A DNA stretch of 64,000 bases, from contig NW_005179013.1 of the NCBI RefSeq assembly GCF_000350225.1, positions 161,753 through 225,752 on the forward strand. The letters run 5' to 3'. Under the pieces are notes generated by a model. That model saw only the letters and a program-made list of their open reading frames with translations. It was not told the origin of the DNA and did not search any database. How positions within the stretch are numbered: the stretch's first letter is position 1; each line of letters opens with the position of its first letter. This document shows, piece by piece, positions 40,123 through 51,091 of this stretch. Origin of the DNA: Chondrus crispus. Taxonomy: Eukaryota > Rhodophyta > Florideophyceae > Gigartinales > Gigartinaceae. A program made the translations under genes and the position numbers.

Positions 40123-41042
40123 TGTTAGGCAGAGACCAAGGTCCTACGGTCCAACACAAACAACAACAACAAAAACAACAACTGCCAACGGCACAGCGCT
40201 ACGGAGTGTTCGAAGCTCCCTGTCCTCTTTAAGCGGGTTTGCGGCCCGCAGTAGCTCGGATCCCTGATAGGGGGAGGCAAAGAGAAGGGCCCAGCCCGGG
40301 ATCGGTGAATGGTGGTAGAGACTTGTAAAGGAAACTGCTCGACGAGTTGGGAGGGGGGTCTAGGTAAACCCGGTCCGATGGGTCGTAAATCCAATGCTCG
40401 AAGAGCGCCTTGTACGCCTTATACCCTTGATAAGGTCTTCGACGGGGACGTCGCAACGTAGCCCGTCGGAAAAGAAGAAAACGTAGCAGCGCTACACCGT
40501 CGTACTGCCCGATGGCAAAGTACCAACACCGGATCGGTCGCAATCAGATTCCAATGGAACCAACGCTGAGAAAAGCACCACTGGTGCACCAACACAGAAG
40601 CCCGATGGCTAATGACGTCACGTTGCAGATCGTAATCCTACAAGGTGGGACCAACTCAAGATTAAGAGAAATTAGAATAGGGAAATAAAGGAAAATTGAT
40701 AAGGAAAAAGGGGTCCCCTGAGCGCAAAGGATACCGTAGGCTGGAGTAGAAGGGAATGTCTTGTAAAAGACGGACTTCGACCAAGGCCATATCAAACTCT
40801 GGCAACTCGGGTTACCTTTACTGACTTGGTGGTCAGAGGGTTAAGGTATATATCGCCCCGCCGGAGCCAGTACGGTAGCTCGCGGCGCTAGATCCTAGAT
40901 CTAATCTAGTGTCAGCAAAATTAACGCCAACTAATTAACTAAATAAAATAAAATCATTAAAAATTAAAACTGTGCAATTATCCGCACGTGTGTCCCCCAA
41001 CCCGGCCTACTTTTCATATCCAAATATTTTCCTTTCTTTTCA
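40123..41042 (-). repeat. 5' LTR and leader of the gypsy element
   Basis: On the minus strand it starts TGAAAAGAAAGG (41042) and probably ends ...TGCCTAACA (40123), about 920 bp. A TATA-like GATATATACC lies near 40,845. The 3' end is uncertain; the following leader holds ACTACAAAAGTGGTCT twice, 85 bp apart, and one copy may contain the primer site. Its first ~150 bp recur inverted at 30,504-30,655. Confidence 0.55.
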
Positions 41043-41055
41043 CCCCCTTTTTCAG

Positions 41056-42592
41056 GTGCGTATTGCACTACACTCGTCCGTCCCGGTAGAAGGATTCCTT
41101 CGAGAACAAGCCGAGGACCCCTTCTGTAAGGCAGCTGCCGAGATCGTGGCGAACCCGGACTCGCGCTACGACGTCGACCGATACGGGTTCCTCGTCCGCA
41201 AGTCCCCCCTCGATGGGACTTTGCAGCGGGTGGTACCGAAACGGTTGAAGGCAAAGATCCTGTACCCTATCTTACCCATCACCCCCGCTTGGCAGGACAC
41301 CCGGGCGGTACGAGGATGTATTACACACTCCGTCGGGAATATTATTGGCCTCATATGGCCAATGATGCCTTCAGTACCGTACGGAATTGTGCCTCTTGCG
41401 CGGCCACCCGGGGAACCGTGGTGAGGCATCAGAAAGACCTCAAGCTATTCCCAGCCGCAGGACCGCTGGACTTTGTCGCCACGGACCTCTTGGGCCCGTT
41501 ACCGAAAACGGCGCACGGAAACCGGCACGTGCTCGTTATGAACGACCGGTTTACGAAGCTGACACGCAGTATACCACTACGGACAACTACCGCATCGGTT
41601 GTGGCAAACGCCTTCCTGGACGATTGAGTCTACGTTTACGGCGCACCACGTTACGTGCTAACTGACAACGGACCGCAATTTGCCGCCAAGTTCTTCGATG
41701 CGGTGTGTGCTTCCTACGGGTGAGGCATTACTTGACTACCGCCTACCACCCTCAGACGAATGGGCAAACCGAACGGTTTAATCGAACGCTGGTACAGCGG
41801 CTCCGACATTACGTCGAGGAGCATCAGAGGGACTGGGACGAATTTATCCAGCCCCTGACCTTCGCGTATAACACGCAGGTCCACCGGTCGACGGAGACTA
41901 CACCGTTCGACCTGGGGCTGACTAGACCACCGTCCGGTTTGGCACTGCCACGTACCGTACCACAGGACGCCGTCTCCAATATGGAAGACCCGCGAACCCC
42001 GGTACAGTACAAACGCGTGACGCTGCGTAAGCTCCGCGATGCCCTGGAACGCGCGCGGACGAAACTAACCGCGGCCCAGCGGCGCTACAAGACCGACTTC
42101 GATAAAAAGGTTCGCTTCCGCCCGGTGGTCGCGGTGGGGGACCTGGTCTATGTACACCGCCCGCCACGGCCGCTGACGAGCACCGAACGGGGGGGACTGC
42201 CTACCCACGAAGGAGGGCCCTCCGTGAAGCTCCTACCGAAAACGGAAGGCCCGTTCCGGGTGCGCGCCGCTACACCGACTACCGTAGTCGTGGACAAAGA
42301 CGGGGTCTCTAACCGCGTCAGCATCGACCGGGTAACCAGGATGCCGCGGGGACCCCTCGATACCGGCACGGCTGCACCAACAACGGACCGGCCAGCGCGG
42401 ACACCCGAACCGCCAGCGGAATATGTAGTCGACCATTTGGTCGCGCACCCGGAGACCCGAAGTGGCATCCAATATAAGGTCCGCTGGTACGGTTACACCC
42501 CAGCGGACGATACTTGGGAACCTGCCGAGGGTCTCCCCCAGGCCTTCATAGACCGCTACTGGCGTACGCGGGCGCCCGCGCGCCACCGCTAA
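41056..42592 (+). pseudogene. Ty3/gypsy chromovirus integrase and chromodomain, decayed
   Basis: Plus-strand pieces: 41,056-41,424 (VEGFLREQAEDPFC, linker before integrase), 41,289-41,627 (LAGHPGGTRMYY..NCASCAA zinc finger; VATDLLGPLP first Asp), and 41,705-42,592 (YHPQTNGQTERFNR with the Glu; GPFRVRA; chromodomain EYVVDHLVAH..YKVRWYGYTPADDTWEP). A TGA at 41,625-41,627 sits where Trp is expected (FLDD-stop-VYVYG), and frame changes occur near 41,280 and 41,700. The 5' part is replaced by the LTR of the opposite-strand element at 41,042. The LTR at 48,587-49,159 may be its 3' LTR. Confidence 0.82.
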
Positions 42593-42662
42593 ACCACCGC
42601 TGGATGGACTCGCTGCACCGATGGGGCGGTCCCGTCCCCCGGTTTTAATTAAACCGCCGGGT

Positions 42663-44250
42663 GGGCTACGTTTTCCCCTGTCGAAGGGTGAATACAAATC
42701 GTAGCCCACTTCCGAGACCGGCATTGTACTCCTGAACTCAGTACGGACCTGGGAGTACAAAGAAGAAAAAACCGCATTCGGGATCGTTCCGGAAGTTCGG
42801 AAACCAACCCCGTTTCTGACGGGTTTTACAGTTTCCTTCGGTTTCCAAATGGTTCCCGTGCGGAGTGGGTCTCCTGGACCCCGTCCGTGCCGTCTGGGGT
42901 AGTCCGACGAGCCAGCCGGTACGGAAAGCGCGGCACAGGCCGCCCGGCCATGTTCCACAAGCCGTAAGCGGCGTTTCATGCGGATTCGTACCGCCGGTTC
43001 TTGGAAAAATGGCCAGCTCTCCGGGACTGGGGGAAAAAACGCTTCCGCACGACCGGCTAGGCCCTTCCCGGCGCAGGCGGAAGCCGCCTAACGACATTGG
43101 CTGGCCATTCCGTACGATTTGGGGTTGCTCTGCTGCCCCTGCAGACCAGAATTTCCGCCCGGTCCTTTACGAGGACACAGTACCGGAAAAAGGGCTACGT
43201 TTTTCCCTCTAGCAAGTAGGCAAAATATCGTAGCCCAATTCCGAGAACGGATTCGGCCTCCTGAGGTCGTTTCCAACCCAGGAGTGTCAATATATCGAAG
43301 ACACCATTTGGAAACCAGAATGGTTTCTATTTGTTTCCTGCAGTTTCTTCCAGTGTCCAAATCGGAGTCACTGCGAAGTGGTCCACCGAGCGGTTCTTGT
43401 CTACCTTTGGAATGACAGAGGCGCGTAGCCCACCAGGAGGGCGCGCGGCGTACCGTGGCGCACTGTGCGGTGACGCATCCGCAAAGTTATGGAGGAAAAC
43501 TAAGAGGAGATCTTGGAAAAACGGCCAGCCCTTCGGGGGTGAAATCGAAAGTGGGGATTTCTCCCGCTGTTTACGCGCGGCTCTACCCCTTACATGAGGC
43601 GAAAACCGCCCCACGGGGGTAGCCGGCAAACCGTACGGTCATGGGTGAAGCAGGCCACCCTACAGTACCCCCGAGACTGAGTTCTCGCTCGGTCGCCCGA
43701 GGGACTACTGTACGCAGTCAGGGGCGACAAGTTGCCCGCCATGAGGATGGGGAAAATTGTAGCTCCTTCCCGAGGACGGCACCGCCCTCAAGGTACCAGC
43801 CCGGGCATGGGGGTGCCGCCGCCGTCAAACCGTCAAGGATAAACTCCCTGTGGGGAGCCCAGGAGCGCGGTGAACCGCAACCAAACGGGGTACAGACCCC
43901 GGATCCGCGCATGTGTGGCCCTCAGCGCGCGGGCGGCGGTTTAAAAAACCACCGATTTTGGGGAGCACCCATTGGGAGCTCGTCAAAAAAGCAAAACGCC
44001 ACCCGCGGCACGGAAAATTCAGGCATGTTCTACTTGGAAAAACACCGATTTTGCTGCAAACCCTCGGTGGGGATGGGCACCTCGTGCTGTGCCGGTACGG
44101 GAAACCACCTCCACAGCACCGCGCCGCACTCACCGCGAGGTCATTCACCGCGGCCCGCAGGGGCCGGCGGGGCACCGAGACCGACAGGAAAAATTCGGGG
44201 AAACCCGTGGGAGCCAAGAGAAGAAGAAGAGGAGACAAAGTACCGTAACG
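42663..44250 (+). repeat. Three degenerate tandem units, ~530 bp each
   Basis: Units begin near 42,663, 43,192 and 43,720. Shared landmarks are GGGCTACGTTTTCCC (42,663; 43,192), CGTAGCCCA.TTCCGAGA (42,691; 43,229) with a diverged third (~43,757), and CTTGGAAAAA.GGCCAGC (43,000; 43,512) with TTGGAAAAACACCG near 44,034. Spacing is 510-538 bp. The array follows the chromovirus reading frame and may be its 3' untranslated region expanded in tandem. Short open frames inside it are not convincing genes. Confidence 0.65.
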
Positions 44251-44320
44251 GAGGGGGCTTCGGGTCGCTACCCTCACCGCCCCAGTCGATCTTAATTGCG
44301 GTGCTGACGCTTGGCGGAGG

Positions 44321-44328
44321 GTTGAGAA
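44321..44328. repeat. hAT target-site duplication, left (GTTGAGAA)
   Basis: The 8 bases before the left inverted repeat match GTTGAGAC at 47872-47879 after the right one, 7 of 8 positions. Eight-base duplications are typical of hAT insertions. Confidence 0.75.
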
Positions 44329-44697
44329 CAGTGTTGGACGGGCATGGGGTCTACCCCTTGCCTCGAGGGCAAGGGACAAGGGTAGGGCATATCGTTGACC
44401 TTGCTGCGGCAGCAAGGGGCAAGCTTGACTTGACTCTTGCCCTCTGACAAGGGTCAAGGCCCCTTGCTGCGAGTAAGGGCATGCCCTGTAGGGCAAGGGC
44501 ATGCCCTGTGGGGCAACCAAAAAGGCATGGGGCTCAACAAGGGTCCAAGGAAAGGGGCAAGGGGCTCAAAAAATGGGCAAGGCACAAGGCATGGACCTTT
44601 CGTCGGTTTGTATAAGGGCTAACAATAAGATTGGATATTGGAACAAATAAACCATCGTTGAAGGGAGTGGGGTCGCGGTTGGTCATGGTCGTGGTAG

Positions 44698-47481
44698 TCA
44701 AAGGAAAGTACTCTCATTATCTACATCGATATCCTTGATCTCACTCAATTCCTCCTCCATCTTAACTCCATCGTCTGCAAAGTCCTTTTCACTTTTAAAC
44801 ATTGATCCTGGAGCTTCATCAGGATAGTTCAGTGACATCTGCATCAGATTTTCCATCAGATTTTCCATCAGCTCTACCTTAGCCCTATTTCTCCGCAGCT
44901 GTGATATTACACCGGCGAGACTGAATGCTCTCTCGTTATCCATTTGGGATGGAGGGATGCCAAGAATATGTCTGGCAACTTCTGCCACACGCGGAAAGCG
45001 TCCTGAGCAATCCTTTAACCATCTCAGCGCGGCTCTGGTGCTTTCCTTTGTACCTGAAATGTTCCCACTCCCACTGTACGGTTCGGAACGGAACCTAGCG
45101 AGTTCTTCCTTGGCAAGACCTAAACAAGAGATAGTTTGCTTCTCATCAAACAATCCGAAGTCATAGCGCATTGGTCTTGCATTTGCCTGTGATGTTATAC
45201 CCATGCGGGTCAATGATTGTCGCCCGCTCCATCGTTTGCTCTCTTTTGAATTTAAAATCATAGGGATTCGAATCTTCTGATCATACTCTTCAATCAAATG
45301 CCGACAAAGTTGCAAGTCCTCCCCAAATATTTCACGAACAAGTCCAAGGTACTTGTGGCGTGGATCAAAGCACAACGACAATACCATGTGCGCCTTGCTT
45401 CCCTCGAATGAATGGAAACAGTCAGTGATGGAGCACAGACCGACTGTTACGGATTCACACTTAGCATGCTTCATATAGCGGAGCTCCTGTTCATATGTTC
45501 CCTTCACGTCACTTAAAGGCAAAGGACCTCCCCCATTTCGAAGCATTTTAATTTTGCGTTCCATCATAATGTTAAGCTGTAGCACCTTGGCCACAGCATC
45601 CGATAACAGCCAAAAATCTCAGCGCTAGTGTAGCACGACCATGTCCATTACGGGTTTCATAACCTCAAGAATAGCCTGTACCACAAGCCAATCGTCTTCA
45701 CTTGGCACTCTTCGACGCACCTCAATGCTCGTTTGAGACGAAAAACACAGCTCGACAGCTTTCCAGTACTGTAATAACCTGGACAGCGATACTAAAACCA
45801 TGGCAAAGCGGACTTTGTACGGAGTTGGAATTACTTTGGGGGGTAACAGTGCCTCTTGACATGCTTTCCTCCATTCTTTCCTGCCCTTACCGCTCTTCTT
45901 AGTCCAGGTTATACACGACTGCAGCTTACTCCTAACTCTCTTTGTGGACACTATCTCCAGTCCGTGGCAAATATCGGATTTCAATGCATCGTTACAGCAA
46001 TTAGAGAGAATGTGAGGGATACATGTTCCATCGAATGTACCAATAGAGCCAATTATTGGGTGCATAAATGTTTCCCTAACAACCTGAGTGCATCTTCGCA
46101 AGTTGCTGGCGCCATCTTTGACATGAACAATCACTTTTTCTTTGATGGGAAACTGCGAAAGCTGGGCTCCAAAACTGATCGCCAATTGCTGTCCTTCTGT
46201 ACTTTCGCACTGAAACAAGCAGAGATGAACATGCTTTTGGTTAAATTCATTGCCAAGAAAGTGACAAAATACATCAATGACGTCTTCACATCCCCTTGAC
46301 ATCCACAAATCAAAAGTAAGTGAACTGCTGTCCATGTTTTCCAAAAATGTATTGACGTACTGCCTAACGTTTCGAGTTAATTCTGGTAGCAGTGCAGTTG
46401 AGAGTTCTTTCCGCCCTGGCATCGTTACGCGCGAATCCAAACTAGACGTGTACAACTTAAACCAGGACGATTCGACTAATCTAAGCGGTAGGTTCTCTTT
46501 GGCAATCAAGCAAATCAACTTTCGTTCAAATTGTTTTTGCGCAGGGCTGGCTTCCGAAATTTTTCGGTGAGCTTTCAGCATGGAAGACACGGAAGTCTGT
46601 AGCTTCTCCCGGGGATTCTTTTCTGAGTCTCTCGTGCTGCCTTTTGCCCTGCCCACGGCGAGTTAAATCATGCGCAGAAGTCTAGAATGCGATTTCTCAA
46701 CATGCCGCCGTGCCGACTTTGCACCTTGTTTCTTGCCGCAATTAATTATGCCTTTGCGTCCACGTTTATCCCCTTTGGTTTGTTTGCATAACGTTGCTGC
46801 AGATTGGGATGATTGTACAGAACAGAGAACACAAACTACTACGTCGGCCAAAATCGTACCGTCATCCTCTTGTATCGGTTCATAAAACCCCCAAAACGAA
46901 GCGGTTCTGCGCTCCGGTTTCCATCGTTCTAGTCTCGACAAGCACGCTGCCATTGCGTCGTTATTCTCAGGCCAATCATCCCCTTCATTGTCTTCATGGA
47001 CAGAAGAACGCCTATCCGCAGATATAGACCGTGATTTCATTTGATGGTAAGGTAGTTGACCATTCTCGTAAATAATACCGTTCTGAGGCAATATTGAGAC
47101 ACTTGGTTGAGAAGGTACGTCGGAGGAGCCTCCGGTGTCGATCACAGCCGGGAAATCAACATCAAGTTCTACTGGTTTGCTTGTTACTGATCTAGATCCA
47201 AACCGTGAGGCATTGTCAGAGCGTCGATTGCCAGGAGTAACCTGGCTTTTAGACACCGTCTCGTCGCACGATCTAGCTTGGGAACATGCCGTACATATTT
47301 GAACAGAACCTGAGCCCTCTCCGGGTGCGTTCGGAGCAAATACTTTCCTTACAGCCTCTAGTGTAGGTTGCCCGCATATTGTGTGAATACTCAGCTTGCA
47401 ATACACACACCAATGAGACCCGCCAACGATTTGTGCTCCATTGAGACAGCATTGTGAATCGCAGCAGTCAAAAGTAGACAT
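44698..47481 (-). pseudogene. hAT transposase, one frame with in-frame stops
   Basis: A single minus-strand frame from ATG 47481 to the stop at 44698 (~927 codons), interrupted by TAA (46663-46665), TAG (45625-45627) and a TGA two codons after the TAG. Order: a Cys-rich N-terminal finger (CCDSQCC..CVYCKLSIHTIC), a BED-like finger (CVLC..HVEKSH), the catalytic start LTFDLWMSRGCEDV, CIPHILSNCC, DPRHKYLGLV, and the C-terminal dimerisation domain (SQMDNERAFSLAG..LRRNRAKV). The N-terminal double zinc module is longer than in many hAT proteins. With no frameshift, decay is recent or slow. Confidence 0.85.
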
Positions 47482-47592
47482 TGGACCGCAGAGATTGATA
47501 CTGATGAGGGTAGATCGAGCGTGAAGCAGTATGGGTTGAGGCGATACTTTGACACTCGCCGTCTTGCTACTTTGAGTGCGTATCCTACAGTA

Positions 47593-47740
47593 TGAAAAAG
47601 GGATAGGGCAAGGGGTGGGGCAGGGTAGGGCAAGGGATGGGGCAGGGTAGGGCAAGGGGTGGGGCAGGGTAGGGCAAGGGGTGGGACAGGGTGGGGCAAG
47701 GGGTGGGGCAAGGGGTGGGGCAAGGGGTGGGGCAAGGGAA
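47593..47740 (+). repeat. Subterminal tandem repeat of the hAT element
   Basis: A run of units of the form GGGGCAAGGGGTG and GGGGCAGGGTAG, period 10-20 bases. The other end (44,345-44,590) has scattered GGGCAAGG copies in both orientations. These are candidate transposase-binding sites. Confidence 0.7.
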
Positions 47741-48076
47741 ATTTTTTTTATACATGCCCCGCGTACAAGGGACATGCAACAGACCATGGTGCTCGTACAA
47801 GGGTCAAGCTGGACCCTTGCCCTTGCCCGCGGGGAAAGGGGTCAGGGGTCAAGCATGCCCGCCCAACACTGGTTGAGACCCCGCGAGCGTCGCGGCCACG
47901 GGGTCGGTCTCAACTGCACGAAAGGACTGTATCCTCGGACCCTGTGAGGGTGGCCGACGTCCGGGATTGACCGCCATGCGAGAGCGTTTCCGCAACCACC
48001 GCATGGTCCGTAGGGAGACACCGTTTCCCGGAAAGCCCCCGGTTACCCGCTTGAGGGAGATAATCTGCCGGCCTCG

Positions 48077-48433
48077 TCACTGAGCCTCCCACGGGGCTTT
48101 ATGTACCGACGGGCGGAGCAAGCCGGAGCCCCCATCTAGAAAAAAATATGTATGAGAGGACGGCGGGGCCCGGGTGAGAAGGATACGCAGGCCGACGAGA
48201 GGACACGAAGGAAAAAGGAAACACACCTTTTGTCGGCAGAGGGCCACGTACCTCGCTGGCTCATCCAGGTTGGGAGGCCGCGTTTCCGCGGCCGTCTCGT
48301 CAACCTGGGGACGGGGGACCGGAATGGACGTACCGCGGGTGGACGCCGGCTCGGCGGGAGCGCCGACGGCGTTGTTAATCTCGCCAGCGCCTCTCCTCCG
48401 CGCGGTTCGGAATATGACCGCCGCCGCCGGCAT
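48077..48433 (-). CDS. Hypothetical ORF upstream of LTR copy C, antisense to it
   Basis: A 118-codon frame if started at ATG 48433; the frame stays open to 48,715, into the LTR. It is Arg/Pro/Ala-rich (FRTARRRGAGEINNAVGAPAEP) with a hydrophobic end. I recognise no family. Its place, just before an LTR and pointing away from it, is the same as that of the broken frame at 1-1594 beside LTR copy A. Confidence 0.25.
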   Translation of the reverse strand: MPAAAVIFRTARRRGAGEINNAVGAPAEPASTRGTSIPVPRPQVDETAAETRPPNLDEPARYVALCRQKVCFLFPSCPLVGLRILLTRAPPSSHTYFFLDGGSGLLRPSVHKAPWEAQ

Positions 48434-48586
48434 GGATGCGGGTTTGAAGTCTCCAGGGAGGTAGCTGCTGTACAGCTGCGTCTCCGCGGCCGCCCTAGTC
48501 TCCGTACCGGGTGGAACGGCAGTCACAGCCGGCACGGATTTTAGTCTACCGCGACGGGGACGTGTCGCGAAGTAAGGAAGGGGGTC

Positions 48587-49159
48587 TGTAGTACAATTGC
48601 GCGGAGGCGACGGGGCCACCGCTGCCGCCCCAGCGTACAGTGATCTCGGGTGTAAGCGCCAGCACGACCGTAAAGAGTTGTATTTACAGCTGGTGGCCGG
48701 TGCGGAGAACAGCAATCCACCGGCTACACGCGTGTAATCCGTACGGTTATAAGTAGTAATTAGTAGTTAATGGCACAAATTTATTAATTGTATACAGTAG
48801 CTGGTATACAGTAAGTAACAGCTACTGTAGCGGGACAGGTGTCCTGGCGTCTCACTTAGGGGTTAAGACCGGGGGCACCTGCCTCGTCCCAGTAAAGAGG
48901 GACAGACTCGCCTCCCTTCCCTTTACGGCTAAGTGCTAACACCGTTCCGGTTTTCCTTTAGCTCGGGCTTCTAACCCGTGACCGACCGTCCGGGTATAAC
49001 ACCACCGACCGGCTGCGCGTCCCCGGCCACTTGAGCCTTCCCTCTTTTCGAGTCCATCCCTACGGTTTTTATCCGCGCGTGGGTAACCCAGCGTCGCGCG
49101 CTCCCTCACCTCTAACCCGCCTCGTTCTGAGTGGTCGGGACGAACGTGGTTATACCACA
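48587..49159 (+). repeat. LTR (copy C), TGTAGTA...TATACCACA
   Basis: It starts TGTAGTACAATTG after the purine run AAGTAAGGAAGGGGG and ends GGTTATACCACA. It is 573 bp, parallel to copy A. The polypurine tract on the left marks it as a 3' LTR, possibly of the chromovirus fragment at 41,056-42,592. Straight after its end begins the piggyBac-like remnant, so the retroelement inserted there or deleted its 5' part. Confidence 0.7.
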
Positions 49160-49176
49160 GACCGATTGATGAGATT

Positions 49177-50738
49177 ATGTCCCATGGTCACGGTCCATAT
49201 CAACTGCATTCCATGGACTACTTCATGTGGATGTTACCACAGGAACACCTGCCCTTAACAGTTTCCCACACCAATGACGCAATGCAATCGAGAGGACTTC
49301 GCCTGACAACTAGAGGTGAAATTTTGATGTTTTTCGGGGTGTTAATCCTTATGACTCTGATTGAATTCTGCAGTAGAAGATCTCTTTGGAGCCCCCAAGG
49401 TCCCAGCAAATATCCCCCGAAACCCCAGTTCGGAAACATTATCTCCGGCACAAGATTCGAAGAGCTTCGTCAGAATGTCAAATTCAGCTTTCCAGCTGAC
49501 TCGAGTGACAAGTGAGGTATGATCAGAGACTTCATTGTCGCAATCAATGATCATCGAGCATCTCATGGGATTACGTCTCAAAACATCTGTGTTGATGAAA
49601 GTATGTCACGTTGGTATGGACTAGGAGGAGATTGGATAGGAACTGGACTTCCTCATTATGTTGCTATGGACCGGAAACTAGAGAACAGATGTGAAGTAAA
49701 GACCGCTGCATGCGGAAAAAGTGGAATCAGAATAGGAATTGAGGACGTCCTCTCCGCTGAAGACACTGCTTTGAATGTGAGCACTTAGACGGAACGGCCG
49801 TGACATTGAGATTGGTACAGCCTTGGTTTCACACTAATCGAGTTGTCTGTGCAGATTCGTACTTTGAACTTGTGCAAACCGCTGAATCACTTTATGAGAA
49901 AGGTCTAAGATTCACAGGCGTCGCAAAGACATCTACTAAGAAATATCCGATGAAATATCTATCTCATTTGGAGATTGCGGAAAAGGGAGAAGACGTCACA
50001 CTAGTTTCCAAGCCGGTAGCTGGAACTCGCGTCATGGCTGTGATGTGGGTCGACAGAGACCGAAGATACTTTATCAGTTCTGTCGGATCAACCAATACCG
50101 GAACTCCCATCTATCGCCAGAGATGGCGTACACACCATGGTGTAACAAGAAAGGAGGAATTGTCCATTCGTATTCCATCAGTCTGCAAGCAGTATTATGA
50201 AACTTGCTCTCAGATAAACCGCCACAACAGATCTCGTCAAGATGATCTCGGACTGGAAAAGAAGTTTAAGGTCAAGGAGTGGTCTATGCGTGTCAACACA
50301 TCCTTATTGGCTATTTTCATCGTCGATGCTTGGAAGCTGTATGCAGATGGAAAAGGAAATGGTTCTAAGATGTCTCCCAATCAGTCCTACTGTGAGCTCG
50401 CTGACCAGTTAATTGACAACAAATATGATCGTATATCACTACGTCAGCGAGAATCAGAGAGCACTGTTGAAGACGAGGATATAGGCTTTGGCAGGGGAAT
50501 TCGTACGAACTTGACTCCACCAACTCCCAAACGCAAACCTGCTTCAGGAGAGCAGCTTAGAGCTCATCATCAATCTAGATGCAATATTTGCAAAGATAAA
50601 AGGAAATCGAAGTTTATTTGCTCCGCTTGCAAGTTCTACTTTGACAAAGAAGTATATCTATGTCACCACCAGACCGGCCGTGACTGCTTTAAGAAACACG
50701 TCGACGAACGTCACGATCTTACTTACAACGGTAAGTAG
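49177..50738 (+). pseudogene. piggyBac-like transposase, 5'-truncated and broken
   Basis: Pieces: 49,177-49,515 (EILMFFGVLILMTLIEFCSRRSLWS, FFELVRQ-like RFEELRQNVKF), a TGA at 49,516-49,518, 49,519-49,788 in the same frame (NICVDESMSRWYG, first Asp), then a one-base frame change and 49,800-50,738 (VVCADSYFELVQTAESLYEKGLRFTGVAKT, second Asp; VMWVDRDRRYFIS, third). The C-terminus has the cysteine-rich piggyBac finger (RCNICKDKRKSKFICSACKFYF..HVDERH). The usual N-terminal region is missing up to the LTR border at 49,159. No TTAA-flanked ends were identified. Confidence 0.82.
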
Positions 50739-51089
50739 TATTAGTTCTGAAGCTTCTCTTAGCCTTTAAAACTGACTATATTGGTCAGTATTTGAGCAAA
50801 ATTGAGAAAAAAGATATAAAAACTCTTTTGGCCCCCTATGATTCTATCCAGCTTCTAAAGACCTGCAGCCATTTCGGAATGCCCCTTTATGAGATGTCAT
50901 CATATTCAATCTCATGTTCGAGTGGGAGTTGTATAACGTCCTGGGCTGTACGTCACAAACAAGAATCATCGAGATCCCCGAAGGGATTTTCCGACCACTA
51001 TAAATGCTCAGCGAGGAGTTAAATGTGGACTGATTAGACTTATCGATCGGTGCAGACCACTGAGCTGGTTTGTCAGTTACTAACTACAC
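50739..51089. other. Sequence between piggyBac remnant and pogo-like element
   Basis: About 350 AT-rich bases, probably the 3' untranslated end of the piggyBac element. No gene is seen. Confidence 0.4.
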
Positions 51090-51091
51090 TA

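Larger units (their letters stand above)
33391..41042 (-). mobile_element. Ty3/gypsy chromovirus, nearly full length, 3'-truncated
   Basis: Minus strand: 5' LTR (about 40,123-41,042), gag, protease, reverse transcriptase, RNase H, integrase and the first residues of the chromodomain (DPVEYLEA), where it ends against the neighbouring element. The 3' LTR is missing. It is closely related to the truncated copy at 6,913-9,715. Several one-base changes break the integrase part. Confidence 0.88.
44329..47871 (-). mobile_element. hAT DNA transposon with both ends
   Basis: Terminal inverted repeats start CAGTGTTGG, then A or G, then CGGGCATG: at 44329 on the plus strand, and ending at 47871 as the complement. 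With the 8-bp flanking duplication this fixes a 3,543-bp element. Both ends hold many GGGCAAGG/CCTTGCCC words in the last ~300 bp, as hAT subterminal transposase sites do. The transposase inside is on the minus strand and broken by stops. It sits inside the region downstream of the chromovirus fragment. Confidence 0.88.

Noticed and set aside
47659-47970. Gly/Trp/Gly-repeat peptides at the hAT right end
   Set aside because: They come from translating the GGGGCAAGG subterminal repeat; not coding.
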